A DNA stretch of 64,000 nt, from the NCBI RefSeq assembly GCF_007859915.1, contig NZ_SJPM01000002.1, forward strand, positions 871,919 through 935,918, written 5' to 3'. The translations under genes and the position numbers were made by a program. The notes beneath the pieces were generated by a model. The model was not told the DNA's origin. It saw only the letters and a program-made list of their open reading frames with translations, and searched no databases. This document shows positions 18,469-28,284 of this stretch, in pieces. Source of the DNA: Neorhodopirellula pilleata (GTDB lineage: Bacteria; Planctomycetota; Planctomycetia; Pirellulales; Pirellulaceae). Within the stretch, counting starts at the first letter, position 1. Every line of letters starts with the position of its first letter.

Positions 18469-19379
18469 ACGACGAAGCGATCCATGACTCGCCGGTGGCA
18501 TTGGCCCCAGGCCAGACCGTCGGCTTGATCGCCGGTTGGGGAAGTTTCCCGTTTCGTGTCGCCACTCGGTTACGTGCCGATGGGCATCCGGTCGTCTGTG
18601 TCGCGATTACCGGACACGCGCAACCAGAAATCGCATCGGTATGCGACGAAATTCTTTGGTCGGGCGTGGGACGGTTCGGCAAGCACTTGCGTTTCTTCAA
18701 GAAACAAGATGTTCATCACGTCACGATGGCGGGAAAATTGTTCAAATCCGATCTGCTTTATGGCGGCTCATTGTGGATGCGACATGCACCGGACCTGACG
18801 TGCCTGCGCACGTTTTGGCCGATGCTTTTCGGTCGCCGACGAGATGCCCGAGATGATCGATTGTTGACCGCCGTCATCAACACCTACCATCGACACCAGA
18901 TTGAAATCTGTTCGGCAACCTCGCTCGCCCCGGAGTTACTCGTGAAGTCGGGAAATTTAACGCGTCGCAAACTATCGGTCCGTTTGACCAGTGACGCTGA
19001 GTTCGGGTGGACGATCGCCAAAACGATGGGCGGATTGGACATCGGCCAAGCCGTCGCGATCAAAGACGGCACCGTGATCGCAGTCGAAGCGATCGAAGGC
19101 ACCGACGCCTGCATCACACGCGCCGGTCAATTGTGCCGTCGCGGCGGGTGGACGTTGGTCAAGGTAAGCAAACCGAATCAGGACATGCGTTTCGACGTGC
19201 CCACGATCGGTACCAACACGGTTCAAAACGTGGCCGATGCGGGTGGCGTGGCGATCGTGATCGAGGCGGACCGCACGATCGTTCTCGACCAGGAAGCCAC
19301 GATCGCTCTGGCCGATCAACTCGGCATCGCGATTGTCGCCATCTCGGGCGCCCAGCAGGCGGCGCGAGCGGCCGCTTGA
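18465..19379 (+). CDS. lpxI: UDP-2,3-diacylglucosamine pyrophosphatase LpxI
   Basis: 304 aa. The start at ATG 18465 is fixed by the ATGA overlap with lpxD; TTG 18453 in frame is less likely. The product matches the LpxI (DUF1009) family: GLIAGWGSFPFRVATRL at the N-terminus, FFKKQDVHHVTMAGKL, DDRLLTAV in the middle, IGQAVAIKDGTVIAVEAIEGTD, and KPNQDMRFDVPTIGTNTV at the C-terminus. LpxI cleaves UDP-2,3-diacylglucosamine to lipid X and replaces LpxH in several phyla. The neighbouring lpxD gene supports this. Confidence 0.95.
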   Translation: MNDEAIHDSPVALAPGQTVGLIAGWGSFPFRVATRLRADGHPVVCVAITGHAQPEIASVCDEILWSGVGRFGKHLRFFKKQDVHHVTMAGKLFKSDLLYGGSLWMRHAPDLTCLRTFWPMLFGRRRDARDDRLLTAVINTYHRHQIEICSATSLAPELLVKSGNLTRRKLSVRLTSDAEFGWTIAKTMGGLDIGQAVAIKDGTVIAVEAIEGTDACITRAGQLCRRGGWTLVKVSKPNQDMRFDVPTIGTNTVQNVADAGGVAIVIEADRTIVLDQEATIALADQLGIAIVAISGAQQAARAAA

Positions 19380-19403
19380 TTTCATCCTAATATGACGTGT
19401 GAC

Positions 19404-19866
19404 AGCGTGTTGATTGAATCGTAACCCGAAGCGTAAGCGAGGGATGAGTCAATATCAACTATCCCTCGCTTACGCAGCTCGTCGTACCACACAAGTCCGT
19501 AGATTGATGCCGTTGCGTTTGAAACCTTGATTGGTTTTCGAGATGGACAGTTTTGTGGTCCGATTCAAGTTGCCCAGCGGAGCAAGGCAGAAGAACCCCA
19601 CCCTTTGGGAGGGGTTCATGGGAATCGTGGTACTCGTCAATCACCTAGAGAACGAGAGCACTGGGTGAACCATCATTCGCGTGCCGAACTGAATGTCCTG
19701 CCCACAGTTTTGTCGTCCTCAAAAGACACGACAGATGTGTGGTACAGTGAGCTTACGCAGCGGCTTACTAAAAACCGATGCCACAGGCAAAAGTGCAACT
19801 GGTATGTTGCTCTTCAAAACTCACGCGTCGGGTTATGATTCAGACTAAGTCAACAGGCCGGTAAGC
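19404..19866. repeat. R-family element interrupted by a 273-bp insertion
   Basis: The left part (from AGCGTGTTGATTGAATCG, with the GCGTAAGCGAGGGAT hairpin) and the right part (CGGCTTACTAAAAACCGATGCC to AAGTCAACAGGCCGG) match the R elements at 8.5 kb. They are separated by the insertion at 19478-19750. The interrupted and uninterrupted copies line up at the junction GCTTACGCAG. Confidence 0.82.
19478..19750. mobile_element. Small non-autonomous insertion with 10-bp target duplication
   Basis: 273 bp flanked by the direct repeat GCTTACGCAG (19468-19477 and 19751-19760). Imperfect terminal inverted repeats are visible: left CTCGTCGTACCACACAAG, right end the complement of CTCACTGTACCACACATC; the shared part is GTACCACACA. 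The empty site exists in the R copy near 8604 (GCTTACGCAGCGGGTTACG). There is no coding frame of transposase type inside. It is likely mobilised by a transposase elsewhere. The family is not determined. Confidence 0.8.
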
Positions 19867-19981
19867 GAGGCACCGTTAATAGCGATTATTCGCTTCATTC
19901 GGAGGCCATCGATGGACGATGTAACGAATTGAGTATGTTCGTTTCCATCTTTCTATCGCTTCCTTGCCCCAGAAAGCTGCC

Positions 19982-22819
19982 ATGTCGACTGCGGCCCAAA
20001 CCAACCCCGAAGCCGAATCGGTTCGCCCGGTTTCGCTTCGCCGTGACGTTCCGGCCCTGATCATCGTCGCCGGAACACTGTTGACGTTTGTGGCCGTGTT
20101 GACCCACGATCCCGCCGATCCGGTCCCGACCAACGTTTGGCCGGTGTCGGAATTTTATACGCCGGACGTTTCAGTCTATCCGATCAACTCGACGGTCCAG
20201 AACGCGTGCGGCTCGCTCGGCGCGTTGATCTCGGCGCTGTTGCTTGAGGCCGTCGGCATCGGCGTTTCGCTGTTGATCGGCGCTGGTGGCGGGGTCGCCA
20301 CGGCACTGTTGATCCGCGGCAAAATGAACGCCCCCGTCCTCCGTTCGCTCGGCGGTTGCATTGTCCTGGTCGGCGCTTGCACGGCCGCCTCGATGACGAC
20401 GATCGATTTAAAAGGCATGCCGGTCGTCGGCAACGGCGGGTACCTCGGGGCCATGGGATCGACGTTCCTTTTGCAGCATTTTCATCCGGTCGGCTCTTGG
20501 ATTCTGACGCTATCAATCCTAGCCGTTGGGCTACTTTTGACGACCGACTACATGCTCGTTTACGCGGGAAAGAAAGTCGTCGTTGGTGGTGCCAAGGTAT
20601 CCCGCAAAGGCATCGTCCGCGCCGCCGGCGTGATGCCGGTGACGCTTAAACGACGCCGCCAACCGTTCACGGACGTCGGCAGCCCGATCCAGCTTGACGG
20701 GGAAACTCCACCGATCGTGCAAGATCGAATCGATCCGCCCGAACCACAGATCTCCATTCGATCGCCCGGACGCATCGCCGAGGAAGCCGCCAAGGCGGCC
20801 GAGTTGGCCGCATCCGAAAAGGCGACTGCGGAGAAGGCATCGGCCGATGCGGACAACGAATCTAAACGCAAGAGCGGTTTGGCCAAAGCTGCCGCGATCA
20901 CCGCAGGACTGGCCGCCGCAGCAGGTTTAACCGCCGCCGCCCAAACATCCGACAGCGATGCGGCAACCGGCGACGAGGAATGGGAAGACGAAAATGACGA
21001 AGACGAATCGGTGACCCGCGAACTGGTGATCGACGACGAATCCCATGTACTCCGTAACGACGACGCCCACGAATTAGTCGAACCACCGAGTATCCAAACG
21101 CCGCGTCGCAAGAACTTCCGCGAAGAACTCGACGACGCCGTCCTCGATGCCGCCGATGACTTGTCCGACTACCGCTTACCAAGTCTAGAATTGCTCGAAA
21201 GTAGCGATGGATTCGACTACGCCGAACAGGAAGCCGAAGCGAACCGCAAAGCAATCCTGTTGCAAGAAACGATCTGCAACTTCGGTTGTAAGGTCCGGGT
21301 GACGAACATCACCCTCGGCCCGGTTATCGCACAATACGAGATCGAACTCGAACCCGGTTTACGACTCAACAAGATCAGCGCGCTGGCCGACGACCTCGCG
21401 ATCGCGCTGCGAGTCCCCAGTGTTCGCGTCGTCGCTCCGATCCCCGGCAAGAATACGGTAGGGATCGAAGTCCCCAATGAAATCCGCCAAGTCGTGCGAT
21501 TGCGTGATGTGATCGAGCAATCCGATTCACGCATTCACAAAATGAACATCCCGGTCTTCCTCGGACAAGACGTTTCGGGCGATCCGATGCCCGTCGATCT
21601 GGCTAAGATGCCTCACCTGTTGATCGCCGGTCGGACCGGTACGGGTAAGTCGGTATGTTTGAACGCGATCATCACGTCCATCTTGATGTGCTGCAAACCC
21701 GACGAAGTTCGAATGCTGATGATCGACCCCAAGATGGTCGAACTGAGCGGATACGGACGACTGCCGCATCTGATGCACCCGGTGATCACGGACATGCGAA
21801 AAGCCGAAGCCATCCTGGGATGGGCGGTCGACAAGATGGAAGAGCGATACTCATTACTCGCCAAAGCGGGCGTGCGTCACATCAATAGCTACAACGATCT
21901 CGGGCGCGAAGAAGTGTTGCGCCGTCTGGAAATCGATGAGGCGGAAGGCGGCGTCGACGTACCCGACAAGCTTCCCTTCATCGTCATCATCGCCGACGAA
22001 ATGGCGGACCTGATGATGACCGCCGGCAAGGACGTCGAACAACACATCATTCGTTTGGCGCAAAAATCTCGAGCCGTCGGAATCCACTTGATCCTCGCGA
22101 CGCAAAAACCGACCGTCGACGTCATCACCGGTTTGATCAAGTCGAACCTTCCGGCGCGTTTGAGCTTCCAAGTCGCGTCGAAGACCGACAGCCGCGTGGT
22201 GCTCGACGAAAACGGTGCCGACAAGTTGCTCGGTAACGGCGATATGTTGTTCCTGTGGCCCGGCACGAGCACGCTCATCCGAGGCCAGGGCACCTATCTG
22301 TCCGACGCGGAAATTGATCGCGTTTGCGATCATTGCAGTAGCGGGGGAGAACAGCGGTTTATCGGCGAGTTGATGAACCTGAAAGTGGACGAGGAAGGCG
22401 AAGGTGGCGGCGGCGACTTGGACGTCGACAGCTTGCGAAAGAAGGATGAGCTTTACGAAAGCGCGATCGAGGTCGTCATTCGCGAAGGTCGTGGCTCGTT
22501 ATCGTTGATCCAACGATGCCTCGGAATCGGCTACGGACGCGCCGCGAGGCTGATCGACTACATGGCCGAAGACGGAATCGTGGGCCAGTACAACGGTTCC
22601 AAATCGCGGGACGTGTTGTTGACCATGGAGCAATGGAACGCGATGCAGGGCATCGAATCCGAAACGCAGTCCGACGCGGATTCGGAACCGGTCCTAACGA
22701 GAAAATCGAGTGTTTCCGCCGTGAGCGTTCCGACCGAAAGCGTTCCGACCGAAGATGACGAGACCGACCGTGACGACTACGCCGACGACGAATACGAGGA
22801 CTACGACGAGGACGCCTAG
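19982..22819 (+). CDS. ftsK: DNA translocase FtsK/SpoIIIE
   Basis: 945 aa from ATG 19982 (TTG 19964 also in frame). FtsK pumps DNA at the division septum and brings chromosome dimers to the XerCD site. N-terminal membrane segments (LIIVAGTLLTFVAVL, LISALLLEAVGIGVSLLIG, FHPVGSWILTLSILAVGLLL) are followed by an Ala/Glu/Asp-rich linker and the motor. The alpha-beta motor has Walker A GRTGTGKSV (K556) and Walker B IIADEMADLMM, with KSRAVGIHLILATQKPTVDV. The gamma winged helix is present (SLSLIQRCLGIGYGRAARLI). The C-terminal tail is acidic (DDYADDEYEDYDEDA). The TAG stop lies within the CTAG that borders a T element. Confidence 0.95.
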   Translation: MSTAAQTNPEAESVRPVSLRRDVPALIIVAGTLLTFVAVLTHDPADPVPTNVWPVSEFYTPDVSVYPINSTVQNACGSLGALISALLLEAVGIGVSLLIGAGGGVATALLIRGKMNAPVLRSLGGCIVLVGACTAASMTTIDLKGMPVVGNGGYLGAMGSTFLLQHFHPVGSWILTLSILAVGLLLTTDYMLVYAGKKVVVGGAKVSRKGIVRAAGVMPVTLKRRRQPFTDVGSPIQLDGETPPIVQDRIDPPEPQISIRSPGRIAEEAAKAAELAASEKATAEKASADADNESKRKSGLAKAAAITAGLAAAAGLTAAAQTSDSDAATGDEEWEDENDEDESVTRELVIDDESHVLRNDDAHELVEPPSIQTPRRKNFREELDDAVLDAADDLSDYRLPSLELLESSDGFDYAEQEAEANRKAILLQETICNFGCKVRVTNITLGPVIAQYEIELEPGLRLNKISALADDLAIALRVPSVRVVAPIPGKNTVGIEVPNEIRQVVRLRDVIEQSDSRIHKMNIPVFLGQDVSGDPMPVDLAKMPHLLIAGRTGTGKSVCLNAIITSILMCCKPDEVRMLMIDPKMVELSGYGRLPHLMHPVITDMRKAEAILGWAVDKMEERYSLLAKAGVRHINSYNDLGREEVLRRLEIDEAEGGVDVPDKLPFIVIIADEMADLMMTAGKDVEQHIIRLAQKSRAVGIHLILATQKPTVDVITGLIKSNLPARLSFQVASKTDSRVVLDENGADKLLGNGDMLFLWPGTSTLIRGQGTYLSDAEIDRVCDHCSSGGEQRFIGELMNLKVDEEGEGGGGDLDVDSLRKKDELYESAIEVVIREGRGSLSLIQRCLGIGYGRAARLIDYMAEDGIVGQYNGSKSRDVLLTMEQWNAMQGIESETQSDADSEPVLTRKSSVSAVSVPTESVPTEDDETDRDDYADDEYEDYDEDA

Positions 22820-22946
22820 CGTTTCGTCAATATTTAAAATGAGGGTTGGCTTAAAACGTGGCACGGTGGTCCCCACCGTGAAACACGGCGGGGACCGCCG
22901 TGCCACGATATGCCAACCCGAACTTAACGTTGGAACAAAGCACTAG
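22816..22946. repeat. T-family palindromic element after ftsK
   Basis: 131 bp bounded by CTAG on both sides; the left CTAG contains the ftsK stop codon. The inner ends are CGTTTCGTCAAT on the left and the complement of TGCTTTGTTCCAA on the right. The core is a hairpin with 24-base arms (22857-22880 and 22884-22907, two mismatches, AAA loop) beginning CGTGGCACGG. The 10-mer CTAGCGTTTC occurs at both ends (22816 and 22943), consistent with a target duplication. Confidence 0.78.
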
Positions 22947-23034
22947 CGTTTCCTTTTTCGCTCAGCCGGTACACGGAGGGGCCGCATCAATTACAATGCG
23001 GCCCCTCCGTTTCATTCCCACCGAGCGACCGTCG

Positions 23035-26000
23035 ATGCCACGTTTTCTTTCCCGCTTACCGGCCCCCGTTTTAGCCGCGTTTTTGGCCTTTTGGGTCAAC
23101 CTCTTTGCCGTGATCGATTGTCCCGCCGCCGGGACGCCTGATCTCACGACCGCTCAACAAGACGACGATTTCGCGATTCAGGGCGAGTACGTGGGCGTCG
23201 ACCAAGCGATGCAGGTGATCGCTCGCGGTGAAGGCGAGTTTGACCTAGTCATCTTCGAAGGCGGACTGCCGGGTGCGGGTGCCAAACCGAACCCACGGCG
23301 GATCGAAAGTGATCGTGACACCGTCGAAGACCTGATCGATTCGATGAAACTGACCAGGGTGGAACGCAAAAGCCCCACGCTCGGTCGGCCCGCCCCCGTC
23401 GGGGCGACGGTGCTGTTCGATGGTTCCCAAGCGTCCGCCGAACAACATTGGGACGGCGCTCGCGTCAGCGAAGAGGGTTGGTTGATGCAGGGAACCCAGA
23501 CCCGGCAAACATTCGGCGATTATCAATTGCACGTCGAATTTCAGACACCATGGGCACCCGAGCGAACCGGACAACAGCGTGGCAACAGCGGAATTTATCA
23601 CCAAGCTCGCTACGAAACTCAAGTCCTCGATTCGTTTGGCTGCGAAGGCCTCGATAACGAAGCCGGAGGCATCTATACGGTTAGCGCACCGTCAGTCAAC
23701 GCGTGCTTCCCTCCATTGACTTGGCAAACCTACGACGTTGATTTCACCGCCGCACGTTACGACGAGGCAGGAAAAAAAATCGCCAACGCAAGAATGACGG
23801 TTCGCTTGAACGGCATCATGGTTCAAAACGACGTCGAGGTGCCCAAGTCAACCACGGCTTCGAAGTTACAAGAAGGGCCGCAACCTGGACCGATCTATTT
23901 GCAAGACCACGGCGACCCGGTTCGCTTTCGCAATATCTGGTTGTTGCCTCGTGACGCAGATCGTGAAGCCCGCCGACCGATCGTTCCGGGCTTCGAACGC
24001 TTCGTCGGAACCGAGTCCACGTCGACCGCCGACGCCGGGGCACTCTTGGTTAGCAATTTGGCCTGTGCCGCTTGTCACTCGCAAGGTGACGCCGCTTCAG
24101 GGATGTTGCCCGATCAACGCGGCCCGGACTTGAATCGCTTGGCCGGGCGAGTTCGTCATGACGCGATTCACGCGATGATCGCCGACCCACATGCGGCCAA
24201 GCCCAACACCACGATGCCCGATCCATGGCCCGGCGCGGACGCCGCAACGCGGAAAAATAATGCCGCGAAGATCGCCAGCTATCTGATCGCGCGCGGAACC
24301 GGACAAATCGCCGATCGACCGGTCAACCAAGCCCTGATCGACCAAGGTGAGAAACTTTATCACACCGTCGGCTGCGTCGCCTGCCACGCGTCACGTCGCG
24401 AACCGTCAACGCCTCATTCGACTTCGGTGCCTTTGGGCGAATTGCATCGCAAATACACCGTCCCATCCTTGGCCGCGTTCTTGCGAAATTGTAACGAAGT
24501 GCGACCGGGGATTCGGATGCCCGCGCTCGTGGGGAATGGGACCGACGCAACGGCTATCGCGGCTTACCTGACCGGTGAAGTCACCAAGTCCGAATCGACC
24601 GCCGGATGGGTTCGAAAAATTTACCGTGGTAAGTGGGAAAACCTGCCCAACTTTGATGAATTGGAACCCGTCAAGATCGATGAAGTCGGCACGCTCAAGA
24701 TCGACGACATCCGCCCCAACCAACATTTCGGAATCGTGTTCGAAGGCAACCTGTCGATCGAGGCCGACGGAAAGTACCGATTCGTGCTACGCAGCGATGA
24801 CGGATCTCGCCTTCGCATCGGTGACCAAGAGCTGGTCAATGACGGCATTCATCCGGCGAACAACCGTGAAGCGACATTCGAATTGAAAGCGGGCATCCAG
24901 CCGATCCGAGTCGAGTACTTCGACGGCGGCGGGCAGATCGAATTGAGTTTGCAAATGGACGACCCGCAAATGGGGCGATCGGACATTTCAACCTGGATCT
25001 TAACCGCCAAGGCCGGGGCCGGGCCGCTGGATCTGTTGCCCAGTGATTTTCAACCCGACGCGTCCTTGGTCGATGAAGGCCGGCGATTGTTCGCGACGGC
25101 AGGATGTGTCAACTGCCATGTGTTCGCGGACGCGACGTCCGATTCCAATCTGACCTATCCATCCCTGGCTCCGGCTTGGAACCAAATTCAACCTGGACGA
25201 GGCTGTCTGTCAGATCAAGTGAAGTCGCCCGCCGTCGACTATCAACTCGGCTCGACCCAAGTCGCCGCGATCGAATCGATGATGTCGCAATCTCCGAAGA
25301 CCACCGCCGACAAGGCCACTGCCGACACGTCCACCGCCGACACATCCCGTGCCATCCACCTCACCCTCGCGGCACTGAACTGTTACGCCTGCCATGTTCG
25401 CAATTCCATCGGCGGACCGGAACCTTCGCGTGACGGTTACTTCACCACCACGATTCCCGAGATGGGTTGGGAAGGCCGCTTGCCGCCGCCACTCGATGGC
25501 GTCGCGGACAAACTCAACGACGACTACTTGACCTCGGTTCTCAAAAATGGTGCCAACGCGCGAGACTACATGGGCACGCGGATGCCCGCGTTTCATGATG
25601 AAAAACTGAAGCCATTGATCGCCGCGCTCATCCAACTGGAACGACGCGACGAGATGCAATCCACCCAAACCGATCTCAGCGATGAAGAGGTCGTCATCAA
25701 CGGCCGTAAACTATGCGGCGACGAAGGTCTCTCGTGCATCAAGTGTCACTCCTTCGGTGGTGACAAGGGCGGCGGACTCGGCGCAATCGACATGCTGATG
25801 ATGCCTCAGCGTTTGCGTCCGTCGTGGTTCCAACGCTACTTGCAAGACCCGACGAAATACCGGCCCGGAACGCGCATGCCGAACAGTTTCGTCGACGGCC
25901 GATCCGCGATCGTGGACATCAATGACGGCAGCCCGCCGTTGCAAATCGACGCGATGTGGAAATACCTCTCCCTCGGCAATGCGGCGAAAGAACCACTCGG

Positions 26001-26664
26001 TCTGAATCAAGCCGCGATCGTTTTGAAAGCCGTCGAGCGACCTCGCCTCTACCGAAATTTCTTCAGCGACATCAGCGCCCGCGGGATCGGAGTCGCGTAC
26101 CCGACCCGAGTCAATCTTCTCTGGGACGCCGAACAGATGAGTCTGGCCCGTATTTGGCGAAACGAATTCGTGGACGCATCGATGCACTGGGTCGGCCGCG
26201 GGCAAGGTCGCCAAAAACCACAGGGTGATGCGATCACCACAATCGACGTCGCGATGCCGATCATCTCACTTGATTCGGACAACGTCACCGATCGACTCAG
26301 TGCCACTTGGCCGACGCAAACCGCACGTGAACTGGGCTACCGTTTCGTCGGCTATCGCCTCGATGCCGATGGCAATCCGATGTTCGGGTATCGCATCAAC
26401 GAAAGCCTCGTCGAAGATTACCCCGTCGCGAACGAAAAGGGATTCGATCGGCAACTGATCATCGATGCGAAGGAAGACTTGGTCGTGCAACTCGGTTCGG
26501 GCAAGATTGAAGTCAGCGACGGCGGCTACCGCATCAATGATGAGATCAACGTTCATGTCGAAGGAATCGAACTCAGCGTCGTCAATCTTGATGGCAAGTC
26601 ATTCCTGCGTGGCATCGTCCCGAGCGGCACCAAAACGACCATCACTCAAATCATTCGCTGGTAG
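23035..26664 (+). CDS. Secreted DUF1080/PA14 multihaem c-type cytochrome protein
   Basis: 1209 aa from ATG 23035, which gives a signal peptide (LPAPVLAAFLAFWVNLFAV). Domains in order: a DUF1080 (3-keto-disaccharide hydrolase) concanavalin-like domain at about 120-310 with GNSGIYHQARYE and VRFRNIWLLPRD; c-haem motifs CAACH at 344 and CVACH at 447; a PA14 carbohydrate-binding-like domain at about 525-645 (FVLRSDDGSRLRIG); then CVNCH at 691, CYACH at 783 and CIKCH at 901; finally a beta-rich C-terminal domain. Such proteins are a hallmark of planctomycetes and are thought to take part in periplasmic or surface carbohydrate oxidation with electron transfer. The next gene starts 6 bases after the stop, so the two form one operon. 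Confidence 0.93.
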   Translation: MPRFLSRLPAPVLAAFLAFWVNLFAVIDCPAAGTPDLTTAQQDDDFAIQGEYVGVDQAMQVIARGEGEFDLVIFEGGLPGAGAKPNPRRIESDRDTVEDLIDSMKLTRVERKSPTLGRPAPVGATVLFDGSQASAEQHWDGARVSEEGWLMQGTQTRQTFGDYQLHVEFQTPWAPERTGQQRGNSGIYHQARYETQVLDSFGCEGLDNEAGGIYTVSAPSVNACFPPLTWQTYDVDFTAARYDEAGKKIANARMTVRLNGIMVQNDVEVPKSTTASKLQEGPQPGPIYLQDHGDPVRFRNIWLLPRDADREARRPIVPGFERFVGTESTSTADAGALLVSNLACAACHSQGDAASGMLPDQRGPDLNRLAGRVRHDAIHAMIADPHAAKPNTTMPDPWPGADAATRKNNAAKIASYLIARGTGQIADRPVNQALIDQGEKLYHTVGCVACHASRREPSTPHSTSVPLGELHRKYTVPSLAAFLRNCNEVRPGIRMPALVGNGTDATAIAAYLTGEVTKSESTAGWVRKIYRGKWENLPNFDELEPVKIDEVGTLKIDDIRPNQHFGIVFEGNLSIEADGKYRFVLRSDDGSRLRIGDQELVNDGIHPANNREATFELKAGIQPIRVEYFDGGGQIELSLQMDDPQMGRSDISTWILTAKAGAGPLDLLPSDFQPDASLVDEGRRLFATAGCVNCHVFADATSDSNLTYPSLAPAWNQIQPGRGCLSDQVKSPAVDYQLGSTQVAAIESMMSQSPKTTADKATADTSTADTSRAIHLTLAALNCYACHVRNSIGGPEPSRDGYFTTTIPEMGWEGRLPPPLDGVADKLNDDYLTSVLKNGANARDYMGTRMPAFHDEKLKPLIAALIQLERRDEMQSTQTDLSDEEVVINGRKLCGDEGLSCIKCHSFGGDKGGGLGAIDMLMMPQRLRPSWFQRYLQDPTKYRPGTRMPNSFVDGRSAIVDINDGSPPLQIDAMWKYLSLGNAAKEPLGLNQAAIVLKAVERPRLYRNFFSDISARGIGVAYPTRVNLLWDAEQMSLARIWRNEFVDASMHWVGRGQGRQKPQGDAITTIDVAMPIISLDSDNVTDRLSATWPTQTARELGYRFVGYRLDADGNPMFGYRINESLVEDYPVANEKGFDRQLIIDAKEDLVVQLGSGKIEVSDGGYRINDEINVHVEGIELSVVNLDGKSFLRGIVPSGTKTTITQIIRW

Positions 26665-26670
26665 ATCATT

Positions 26671-28182
26671 ATGAAATTACAACTCTTTGCACCGAATTTT
26701 CCCGCCGTCGTTTTGGCGGTCTCTTGGCTCACGTTTGGCATGTCATTGGTGACGGGCCCTGCGGCTGGAGCGGACGAGAAAACTCAACCGACCGAAGACG
26801 ACTACTATCGCATCACCACGTTCGAAACTCCTGAAGGCGAGGTGATCGAAGCGTGCGGGTTCGAGCGGATGGATGATGGTCGGCTTGCGGTCTGTACCCG
26901 CCGCGGCGACATTTTCATGATTCGCGATCCGCTCGCCGAGAAGGTCACCGCCGACCAGTTCAGCTTGTTCGCACGCGGTCTTCATGAAACGCTCAGTTTG
27001 GCCGAACGCGACGGTTGGCTCTACGCGACCCAACGTCCCGAAGTCACCAAAATCAAAGATACCGATGGCGACGGCCAAGCCGACGTGTTCGTCACCCACG
27101 GTGACGGTTGGGGCATCAACGGTGACTACCATGAATACGCCTTCGGTTCGAAGTTCGACGATGCCGGCAACCTGTACGTGACCTTGTGTTTAACCGGATC
27201 GTTCAGCAGCCATTCGCCGTTTCGCGGATGGGCGATGAAGATCAGTTCGGATGGAGTAGTGACTCCCTACACCAGCGGCGTGCGATCGCCCGGCGGGATG
27301 GGGTTCGATGCACACGGCAACTTGTTCTACACCGACAACCAAGGCCCGTGGAACGGAACGTGTGGATTAAAACTATTGCGACCCAAAGCCTTCGTCGGTC
27401 ACCCAGGCGGTTTTGATTGGTACAAGGACGCACCCGACATGGGTCCCAAGCCGACCGAACCGGAAAGCGGCAGCCGGATGCACGTCGAAGCGACCAAGAT
27501 CCCCGAATTGATTCCGACGGTCATCATGTTCCCTTATGACAAGATGGGCAAAAGCGCCTCGGGAATCACCTGCGACACCACCGGCGGCAAGTTCGGTCCT
27601 TTCTCCGGGCAACTGTTCGTCGCCGATCAATCGCACTCGACCTTGATGCGGGTTGATTTAGAAGAAGTTGCCGGACGTTGGCAGGGAGCCTGTTTCCCGT
27701 TCAAGAAAGGCTTCGCGTCGGGGAACGTCGGCGTGGAGATGGACGCCAGCGGGGCGATCTTCGTCGGCGGCACGAACCGTGGATGGGGCTCCCGAGGCCC
27801 CAAGCCGTTTGCGGTGGAGCGTTTAGATTGGACCGGCAAGGTCCCCTTTGAAATTCAACACATGCGTTTGACCAAGGACGGATTTGAATTGACCTTCACG
27901 CAAAGAGTCGATGCTAGCACTGCGGAAAACGTCTCGTCGTACGAACTGGAAACGTACACGTACGAATACCGATCGCAATACGGCAGCCCCGAAGTCGACG
28001 CGACCAAGCCGACCATCACAGCGGCGAAGGTTTCCGACGACGGGATGAAAGTGGCGATCACCGTCGAGGGCCTGCAACTCGGCCACGTCCATCAACTCAA
28101 CGTCAGCGGCGTTCGCAATACCAACGCGGAGCCGCTGTTGCATTCCCAAGCCTACTACACGCTCAACGCGTTTCAGCCTTAG
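26671..28182 (+). CDS. Secreted sorbosone-dehydrogenase-like beta-propeller protein
   Basis: 503 aa with a signal peptide ([22 protein letters not shown]). Propeller-type repeats follow, with [20 protein letters not shown] (a calcium-binding-like DxDGDG loop), [22 protein letters not shown] and [20 protein letters not shown]. The C-terminal ~110 residues form a beta-sandwich-like region ([20 protein letters not shown]). The family resembles glucose/sorbosone dehydrogenases, but I see no quinone-binding residue that can be named. Its operon partner carries five c-haem motifs, a plausible electron acceptor. The TAG stop is the first base run of a 102-base inverted repeat. Confidence 0.9.
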   Translation: MKLQLFAPNFPAVVLAVSWLTFGMSLVTGPAAGADEKTQPTEDDYYRITTFETPEGEVIEACGFERMDDGRLAVCTRRGDIFMIRDPLAEKVTADQFSLFARGLHETLSLAERDGWLYATQRPEVTKIKDTDGDGQADVFVTHGDGWGINGDYHEYAFGSKFDDAGNLYVTLCLTGSFSSHSPFRGWAMKISSDGVVTPYTSGVRSPGGMGFDAHGNLFYTDNQGPWNGTCGLKLLRPKAFVGHPGGFDWYKDAPDMGPKPTEPESGSRMHVEATKIPELIPTVIMFPYDKMGKSASGITCDTTGGKFGPFSGQLFVADQSHSTLMRVDLEEVAGRWQGACFPFKKGFASGNVGVEMDASGAIFVGGTNRGWGSRGPKPFAVERLDWTGKVPFEIQHMRLTKDGFELTFTQRVDASTAENVSSYELETYTYEYRSQYGSPEVDATKPTITAAKVSDDGMKVAITVEGLQLGHVHQLNVSGVRNTNAEPLLHSQAYYTLNAFQP

Positions 28183-28282
28183 AGCCTCTCCGTAAAGGGG
28201 TCTGACCCTCTCCGGCGATACCAATAAAACAACGATTGTCGACTCGCCTCCAAAGGGTCAGACCCCTTTTCGGAGAGGCTCT
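28181..28282. terminator. Long inverted repeat starting in the stop codon; terminator-like
   Basis: Two 29-base arms (28181-28209 and 28254-28282, one mismatch) begin AGAGCCTCTCCG and contain AAAGGGGTCTGACCCT; the loop is 44 bases. The first arm begins at the A of the propeller-gene TAG stop. It could end the transcript, but there is no U-run of the usual type. The GGGTCAGACCCC core is a sequence often met in REP-like repeats, so it may itself be a mobile palindrome. Confidence 0.65.
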
Positions 28283-28284
28283 AT

